Of a stretch of 5,678 nt of DNA, positions 1 to 3,770 are shown one piece after another (position 1 is the stretch's first letter; every line of letters begins with the position of its first letter). Source of the stretch: an uncultured Beijerinckiaceae bacterium (lineage in GTDB: Bacteria > Pseudomonadota > Alphaproteobacteria > Rhizobiales > Beijerinckiaceae); contig CALMGA010000241.1 of assembly GCA_937863205.1 (NCBI GenBank), positions 1 through 5,678 on the forward strand. Reading direction: 5' to 3'. The translations under genes and the position numbers were made by a program. Under the pieces are notes generated by a model. That model saw nothing but the letters and a program-made list of their open reading frames with translations, was not told the DNA's origin and made no database searches.

Positions 1-1835
1 AGCCAGACGATGTCGTCGAACGCCGACCTGTCGGGCGCGTCGGCTTGGCCGCCCAGGGCCGCGATGAGGGGATGCGCCGGATTCACCTCCAGCACCGGCT
101 TGCTCGCCTTGCCGCCGAGCTGGCCGTGCTCGGCCAGCATGCGTTCCAGCCGAAGGTCGAGGCCGCGGTCGGTGGCGACGAGGCAGGCCGGGCTCTCCGA
201 CAGGCGGTCGGAGGGGCGCACATCCTCGACCGCGTCGCCGAGCGTCTGCTTCATCGCGGCGTAGAGCGACACCTGCTCGGCGGATGCCTCGGCCTTCGGC
301 GCCTCGGTGCCGTCCGCCAGCGGGATGTCCTTGATCTCGGCCGACCCTTGAGAGATCGACTTGAACGGCTTGCCATCGAAGCCCGCCGCCGATCCGACCC
401 AGAAGGCATCGATGGGATCGGGCAGCAGCAGCACCTCGATGCCTCTCGCCTTGAAGCCTTCGAGCTGCGGCGAGGCCTGCAGCCGCTTCAGATCCTCGCC
501 GAGCGCGTAGAAGATCGCGGTCTGGTTGACCTTGAGCCCCGCGACATAGTCGGGAAGCGTGCGCTTGCCCTCCGGATGCGTCGAGGACGCGAAGCGGGCG
601 AGCTTGTAGAGCGTATCGCGGCGCTCGGGGTCCTCGTAGAGCCCCTCCTTGATCACGCCGCCGAAGTTCTCCCAAACCTTCTCGTAGGTCGCCACGTCGT
701 TTTCGGCGAGCTTCGTCAGCTCCTGCACGATGCGGTTGGTGACGCCTTTCTTGATCGCGGCGAAGGTCGCGCTTTCCTGGATCAGCTCGCGCGACACGTT
801 GAGCGGCAGGTCGGCCGAGTCGACGACGAGCCGCATGAAGCGCAGCCAGTTCGGCAGGATCTCGGCGTCCGACGAGATCAGCACGCGTCGAACGTAGAGC
901 TTGGCCTTGCCCTTGCGCTGTGGATCGAACAGGTCGAAGGGCCGCGAACTCGGCACGAAGGCGAGCACGGTGTATTCGGTGCGCCCCTCGGCGCGCCAGT
1001 GCACCGTCAGCGCAGGGTCGTCGAACTGCCCCAGCGTCTGGTAGAATTCCTTGTACTGCTCGGGCGAGATCTCGGACTTCGGCTTGGTCCACAGCGCCGT
1101 CCCTTCCGAGAGCGAGCGCGGCTCGTCGCCGGGCTTCTCCAGGATGTTGATCGGCACGGCGACCGCGCCGGAGTGCTCGCGCACGATGCGCTCGACCGCG
1201 TAGGGCTCCAGGTAGGACTGCGACGCCTCGTTGAGGTGCAGCACCACGCGGGTGCCGCGCACCGGGGCGCGGTCGAGGTCGAGGGGCGCGATGGCATAGG
1301 AGCCCTTGCCGTCCGAGGTCCAGCGGTGCGCCGTGTCGGCACCGGCGCGCCGGGTGTCGACCTCGACGTGATCCGCGACCATGAAGGCGGAATAGAAGCC
1401 GATGCCGAACTGCCCGATCAGGTCGTTGGACACCTGCGGCTTCTCCCCGCCGCCGGCGTCGCCCTTGGCCATCATCCTGTCGAGGAAGGCGCGGGTGCCG
1501 GACGAGGCGATGGTGCCGAGCGCCGCGACGAGGTCGTCCTCGCTCATGCCGATGCCGTTGTCGGACACGCCGAGCGTCTTCGCGTCCTTGTCGAGGGCGA
1601 CCGTGATGCCGAAGGGCTGGCCGTCCTGCGTCAACGAAGGATCGCTGACGGCTTCGTAGCGCAGCTTCTCGCAGGCGTCGGCGGCGTTGGAGATCAGCTC
1701 GCGCAGGAAGATGTCGCGCTCGGAATAGACGGAATGCACCATCAGGTGCAGCAGGCGGGCGACGTCGGCCTGGAAGGCGTGGGTGGTCGCCTGCGCCGGC
1801 TCGCTGGTGGACGTCACGCCTTCGCCGGTGGTCAT
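1..1835 (-). CDS. htpG: HtpG, bacterial Hsp90 molecular chaperone (C-terminus cut by window edge)
   Basis: ATP-dependent cytosolic homodimeric chaperone that remodels client proteins, often with DnaK. The window gives 611 residues from ATG at 1833-1835 and the frame is still open at base 1. E. coli HtpG is 624 residues, so I infer that about 15-30 residues are missing. The N-terminal GHKL ATPase domain is clear: helix FLRELISNAADA (residues 43-54, catalytic Glu46 and Mg-binding Asn50), DNGIGM (92-97) and the glycine-rich lid GQFGIGFYSAF (141-151). The middle domain contains LPLNVSRE (343-350), whose Arg349 matches the ATPase-stimulating arginine (Arg336 in E. coli). The dimerisation domain runs from about residue 505 to the edge, with SPACLVATDRGLDLRLERML near residues 548-567. 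The start is supported by AGGAG at 1847-1851, 11 bases upstream, and by a leader of typical length. A sigma-32-type promoter lies at 1952-1980, so heat induction is likely. No frameshift or missing key residue was seen. Confidence 0.97.
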   Translation of the reverse strand, partial: MTTGEGVTSTSEPAQATTHAFQADVARLLHLMVHSVYSERDIFLRELISNAADACEKLRYEAVSDPSLTQDGQPFGITVALDKDAKTLGVSDNGIGMSEDDLVAALGTIASSGTRAFLDRMMAKGDAGGGEKPQVSNDLIGQFGIGFYSAFMVADHVEVDTRRAGADTAHRWTSDGKGSYAIAPLDLDRAPVRGTRVVLHLNEASQSYLEPYAVERIVREHSGAVAVPINILEKPGDEPRSLSEGTALWTKPKSEISPEQYKEFYQTLGQFDDPALTVHWRAEGRTEYTVLAFVPSSRPFDLFDPQRKGKAKLYVRRVLISSDAEILPNWLRFMRLVVDSADLPLNVSRELIQESATFAAIKKGVTNRIVQELTKLAENDVATYEKVWENFGGVIKEGLYEDPERRDTLYKLARFASSTHPEGKRTLPDYVAGLKVNQTAIFYALGEDLKRLQASPQLEGFKARGIEVLLLPDPIDAFWVGSAAGFDGKPFKSISQGSAEIKDIPLADGTEAPKAEASAEQVSLYAAMKQTLGDAVEDVRPSDRLSESPACLVATDRGLDLRLERMLAEHGQLGGKASKPVLEVNPAHPLIAALGGQADAPDRSAFDDIVW

Positions 1836-1951
1836 CTCGCGGCCTACTCCTGCTGGGGCGGCCGATCCGCCACGCGAGGCGCCACGGCGCGAGACGGCAC
1901 GGCGCGAGGCAGCGTGGTCGGGGCGGAGACACCCTCGAAAAAACGCGGCTC

Positions 1952-1980
1952 ATATCGCCCGGCCGGACCGCGATTTCAAG
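1952..1980 (-). promoter_or_regulatory. Putative RpoH (sigma-32) heat-shock promoter of htpG
   Basis: Read on the minus strand, CTTGAAA (1980-1974) is followed after 14 bases by GGCGATAT (1959-1952). The E. coli sigma-32 consensus is CTTGAAA, 13-17 bases, CCCCATNT. The -35 element matches completely, and the -10 element matches at C3, A5, T6 and T8. It also fits the alphaproteobacterial form CTTG-N17/18-CYTATNT with an 18-base spacer. Transcription would start near 1945, giving a leader of about 110 bases before the htpG ATG. htpG is a classic heat-shock gene, so the context agrees. The alternative reading as a housekeeping promoter (TTGAAA, 17 bases, GATATG) is possible, but its -10 element is weak. 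Confidence 0.62.
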
Positions 1981-2049
1981 TCGCGACCGCGCCCCTCGAA
2001 AAGGTCTGTCGAGCCAAGAGACTTGTTGCGCGAAGAGCCCGATGGCGAA

Positions 2050-2084
2050 GGAGCCGGACGGAGCAGGCGCTCCGAACCGGCTCC
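2050..2084. other. Strong two-part hairpin in the htpG/DUF2794 intergenic region
   Basis: GGAGCCGG (2050-2057) pairs with CCGGCTCC (2077-2084). Inside a small asymmetric internal loop (A on one side, AA on the other), CGGAGC (2059-2064) pairs with GCTCCG (2069-2074) around the tetraloop AGGC. This is 14 GC-rich base pairs in 35 bases. Neither side is followed by a clear T-run, so it is not a canonical intrinsic terminator. It lies about 70 bases upstream of the htpG -35 element and about 280 bases upstream of the DUF2794 start. It could be a terminator lacking a U tract, part of an unannotated small RNA, or a chromosomal palindrome of no transcriptional role. Confidence 0.5.
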
Positions 2085-2329
2085 CCGGGGGACACATCTC
2101 ATGGCGAGCGCGTCCGCGCTTCGGCCGCGATCCGGTGGGCTGGGGGGCTGACGAACCAGTCCGCGGTCGAGACCGCCTGCTTCGCGATTCGTTGCGGCGT
2201 CGGCGGGGCTGCCTCGGGGCGAAAGCGTGGCTTCCGCTCACGCTGCCGGGACCGCCGCGCCCGCCCGGCCGCTGTCGCGGACCCGCACCGCGCCCCCTTG
2301 CGAGCGGCGGCGACTGGGCGCAGTCTCCG

Positions 2330-2348
2330 CGCTTCGATCGATGAAGCG
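2330..2348 (+). promoter_or_regulatory. Hairpin abutting the ribosome-binding site of the DUF2794 gene
   Basis: CGCTTC (2330-2335) is perfectly complementary to GAAGCG (2343-2348), with a seven-base loop GATCGAT. The 3' arm ends at the first G of the likely Shine-Dalgarno GGGAG (2348-2352), which sits 10 bases before the GTG start at 2363. If transcribed, the stem would sit directly against the 30S binding site. It could tune translation or be an operator-like inverted repeat. The structure is short, so chance is a real alternative. Confidence 0.35.
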
Positions 2349-2362
2349 GGAGATGCGATCAG

Positions 2363-2731
2363 GTGAGCGAGGATTCAAAGCCGGAGGGCGGATCGGCCGA
2401 GGTGCTCCCGTTGCGCCCGGGCGGAACTGCCGAAGTGGTCACCTTCGACCGGCACGAGTTCCGCGACATCCTCAACCTCTACGGGCGCAAGGTCGCCGAG
2501 GGCGAGTGGCGGGATTACGCCGTCGATTTCACGCGGGACAGGGCGATCTTCTCGATCTTCCGACGCGCGGCGGAATATCCCCTGTTCCGCGTGGTCAAGG
2601 ACCCCCGGCTCGGCAACAAGCAGGGCGCCTTCTCCGTGGTCAACACGGCGGGAATGGTCCTGAAGCGCGGCCCCGATCTCAAGCGGGTGCTCGCCGTCCT
2701 CGACCGCAAGCTGAAGCTCGTCTCGGGCTGA
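2363..2731 (+). CDS. DUF2794 domain protein, small conserved alphaproteobacterial protein of unknown function
   Basis: A 122-residue soluble protein whose sequence matches the DUF2794 family as I know it (about 110-130 residues, mainly Alphaproteobacteria, function unknown). The conserved core runs from about residue 25 to 120: VVTFDRHEFRDILNLYGRKV, then GEWRDYAVDF (47-56), AIFSIFRRAAEYPLFRV (61-77), KQGAFSVVNTAGMVLKRG (86-103) and a C-terminal helix DLKRVLAVLDRKLKLV. The first 24 residues are variable, polar and probably disordered. No signal peptide, membrane segment or cysteine pair is visible. The start is GTG, because the frame has a stop at 2342-2344 and no ATG between; GGGAG at 2348-2352 gives normal 10-base spacing. 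It appears monocistronic, with a terminator-like hairpin just downstream and a convergent neighbour. I cannot assign a biochemical role. Confidence 0.93.
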   Translation: MSEDSKPEGGSAEVLPLRPGGTAEVVTFDRHEFRDILNLYGRKVAEGEWRDYAVDFTRDRAIFSIFRRAAEYPLFRVVKDPRLGNKQGAFSVVNTAGMVLKRGPDLKRVLAVLDRKLKLVSG

Positions 2732-2751
2732 CCAGCACCGCTCGAAACGCA

Positions 2752-2779
2752 AAGGCCCGACTCGCGAGAGCCGGGCCTT
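2752..2779. terminator. Bidirectional intrinsic terminator between convergent genes
   Basis: AAGGCCCG (2752-2759) pairs with CGGGCCTT (2772-2779). Past one A/C mismatch, CTC (2761-2763) pairs with GAG (2768-2770) around a GCGA loop, which is a GNRA-type tetraloop. It lies 20 bases after the DUF2794 stop and 40 bases beyond the stop of the convergent BI-1 gene, the expected place for a shared terminator. The A/T ends of the stem give a short T-containing tail on each strand (TTCGTT on plus, TTTGCGTTT on minus), which is weak but usual in high-GC genomes. Confidence 0.78.
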
Positions 2780-2819
2780 CGTTCGGATGGCGAGACGCCC
2801 TCGATCAGCCGCGCTGCGA

Positions 2820-3608
2820 TCAGTCGCGCTGCGAACCCGTCAGGCGCAGGATGGCGAGGAAGATGTTGATGAAATCGAGGTACAGCGCGAGCGCCCCGAT
2901 CACCGACACGCGGGCCGCCTCTTCGACATTGCCGGCGACCTGGTAGTAGGTCTCGCGGATCTTCTGCGTGTCGTAGGCGGTGAGACCGGCAAACACCAGC
3001 ACCACCAGCGCCGACAGGCCGAAGCCGAGACCGGCCGAATGCACGAACAGCGTGTTGACGATGCTGACGAGCACCAGCCCGACGACGCCCATCATCAGGA
3101 AGGCGCCGATCGGCCCAAGGTCGCGCTTCGTCGTGTAGCCGTAGAGGCTCAAGGCGCCGAACGAGGCTGCGGTGATGAAGAAGGCGTTGGCGATCGAGGT
3201 CTGGGTATAGACGAGCAGGATGGACGAGATCGACAAGCCCATCACGGCGGAGAACACGAAGAACAGGATGCGCGCCGTGGCGGCGGCGATGCGCTGCACG
3301 GAGAAGGAGAAGATCAGCACGAAGGCGAGCGGCGCGAACATCACGACGTAGCGGATCGGGCTGAAGTAGATGGCTTGGCCGAACGGCGTCAGCATCAGGC
3401 CGCGCAGGTTGGCCGTCGCCTGGTCGGGATTGCTCGTCACGGCGAAGTGGGCGACGGCATAGGCCGTGATGCCCGTCACCACGAGGCCGACCAGCATGTT
3501 GTTGTAGACGCCGAGCATGAAGGCGCGCAGGCCCTGATCGACGGCGGCCCCACGCGCCTGCGAAGGCGACTGCCCCCAGCGCGCGGCGTTGCGATCGTAG
3601 TCGGACAT
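2820..3608 (-). CDS. Bax inhibitor-1/YccA family integral membrane protein
   Basis: A 262-residue inner-membrane protein of the BI-1 (TMBIM/YccA) family, the usual family length. Family members act as pH-sensitive calcium leak channels (BsYetJ) or modulate the FtsH membrane protease (E. coli YccA); which applies here is unknown. Seven hydrophobic segments are visible at about residues 30-56, 85-104, 111-134, 139-158, 166-188, 192-212 and 234-256. The family signatures are TAYDTQKI (210-217) and ALYLDFINIFLAILRL (241-256). Asp213 and Asp245 correspond to the BsYetJ Asp171/Asp195 gating pair. The first 25 residues are polar and cytosolic, with no cleavable signal. The ATG at 3606-3608 is preceded by AGAGGG, four bases away, slightly close but acceptable. 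The frame stays open far upstream, but only this start matches the family N-terminus. A sigma-32-type promoter lies at 3679-3707. The permease gene upstream is on the same strand, so read-through is also possible. Confidence 0.95.
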   Translation of the reverse strand: MSDYDRNAARWGQSPSQARGAAVDQGLRAFMLGVYNNMLVGLVVTGITAYAVAHFAVTSNPDQATANLRGLMLTPFGQAIYFSPIRYVVMFAPLAFVLIFSFSVQRIAAATARILFFVFSAVMGLSISSILLVYTQTSIANAFFITAASFGALSLYGYTTKRDLGPIGAFLMMGVVGLVLVSIVNTLFVHSAGLGFGLSALVVLVFAGLTAYDTQKIRETYYQVAGNVEEAARVSVIGALALYLDFINIFLAILRLTGSQRD

Positions 3609-3678
3609 GAAACCCTCTGGGATCGAGAGAAAGCGCTGAGCTTCCCGACCGCCCGACAAGCCGGGCGGCACGGGTGGA

Positions 3679-3707
3679 ATATGGCGCGAAGGCGATGCCG
3701 GCACAAG
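3679..3707 (-). promoter_or_regulatory. Putative RpoH (sigma-32) promoter of the BI-1 family gene
   Basis: Read on the minus strand, CTTGTGC (3707-3701) is followed after exactly 14 bases by CGCCATAT (3686-3679). The -10 element matches six of the seven defined positions of the sigma-32 consensus CCCCATNT, and the CTTG core of the -35 element is intact. The spacing is identical to that of the htpG promoter in this window. The predicted transcript start is near 3672, leaving a leader of about 63 bases before the ATG. In the alphaproteobacterial form (CTTG-N17/18-CYTATNT) the spacer is 18 bases. No housekeeping sigma-70-like box stands out in the rest of the gap. Confidence 0.62.
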
Positions 3708-3770
3708 CCGCGCCCGGAGCGGCGCAACCTTAAACTCCTGTAATGCCGGCGTTCTATGCGCGATGCCGGC
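3692..3770. repeat. Direct repeat GCGATGCCGGC flanking the BI-1 promoter region
   Basis: The 11-mer GCGATGCCGGC occurs at 3692-3702 and again at 3760-3770, 68 bases apart. Its core ATGCCGGC occurs a third time at 3743-3750. The first copy overlaps the end of the -35 element and the spacer of the putative BI-1 promoter. The last copy ends in the final base of the permease stop codon. Each contains the self-complementary GCCGGC. The copies could be regulator-binding sites or chance recurrences of a GC-rich word. Confidence 0.4.

Larger units (their letters stand above)
1836..2362. other. Non-coding region between divergent htpG and the DUF2794 gene
   Basis: A 527-base gap between two divergently transcribed genes. 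The htpG-proximal part holds the htpG leader (about 1836-1945), its AGGAG ribosome-binding site (1847-1851) and the sigma-32-type promoter (1952-1980). The middle holds a strong hairpin (2050-2084), and the right end holds a hairpin beside the DUF2794 ribosome-binding site (2330-2348). Two lesser hairpins are visible: AGCGTG/CACGCT (2224-2229 with 2239-2244) and GACTG/CAGTC around GGCG (2312-2325). Open frames crossing this region encode Arg/Pro/Gly-rich sequence with no recognisable domain and look like GC-driven artefacts. I could not find a convincing promoter for the DUF2794 gene. Confidence 0.6.

Noticed and set aside
1836..1945. htpG leader as a ROSE-type RNA thermometer
   Set aside because: I could not see the conserved short U(U/C)GCU element pairing with the Shine-Dalgarno. 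The leader is simply GC-rich, and a sigma-32 promoter already accounts for heat control.
2042..2344. A 100-residue plus-strand frame in the intergenic region
   Set aside because: The product is Arg/Pro/Gly/Trp-rich with no recognised motif, spans the strong hairpin and has no clear ribosome-binding site. I do not support it as a gene.
45..2366. A 773-residue open frame on the plus strand covering htpG and the intergenic region
   Set aside because: It is antisense to htpG, Arg/Gly/Leu/Val-rich and without any recognisable domain. Long antisense frames are expected opposite high-GC genes with G/C in third positions.
2787..3743. A 318-residue plus-strand open frame opposite the BI-1 gene
   Set aside because: It is rich in Glu/His/Asp/Arg with no domain, directly antisense to a clear seven-helix membrane protein gene, and would overlap the terminator side. 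It is a composition shadow.
3745..3770. GCCGGC...GCCGGC inverted repeat just after the permease stop as a terminator
   Set aside because: It has only six stem pairs with a 14-base loop, no T-run on the minus strand, and one arm includes the last stop-codon base. This is too weak to call; the self-complementary word recurs nearby anyway.
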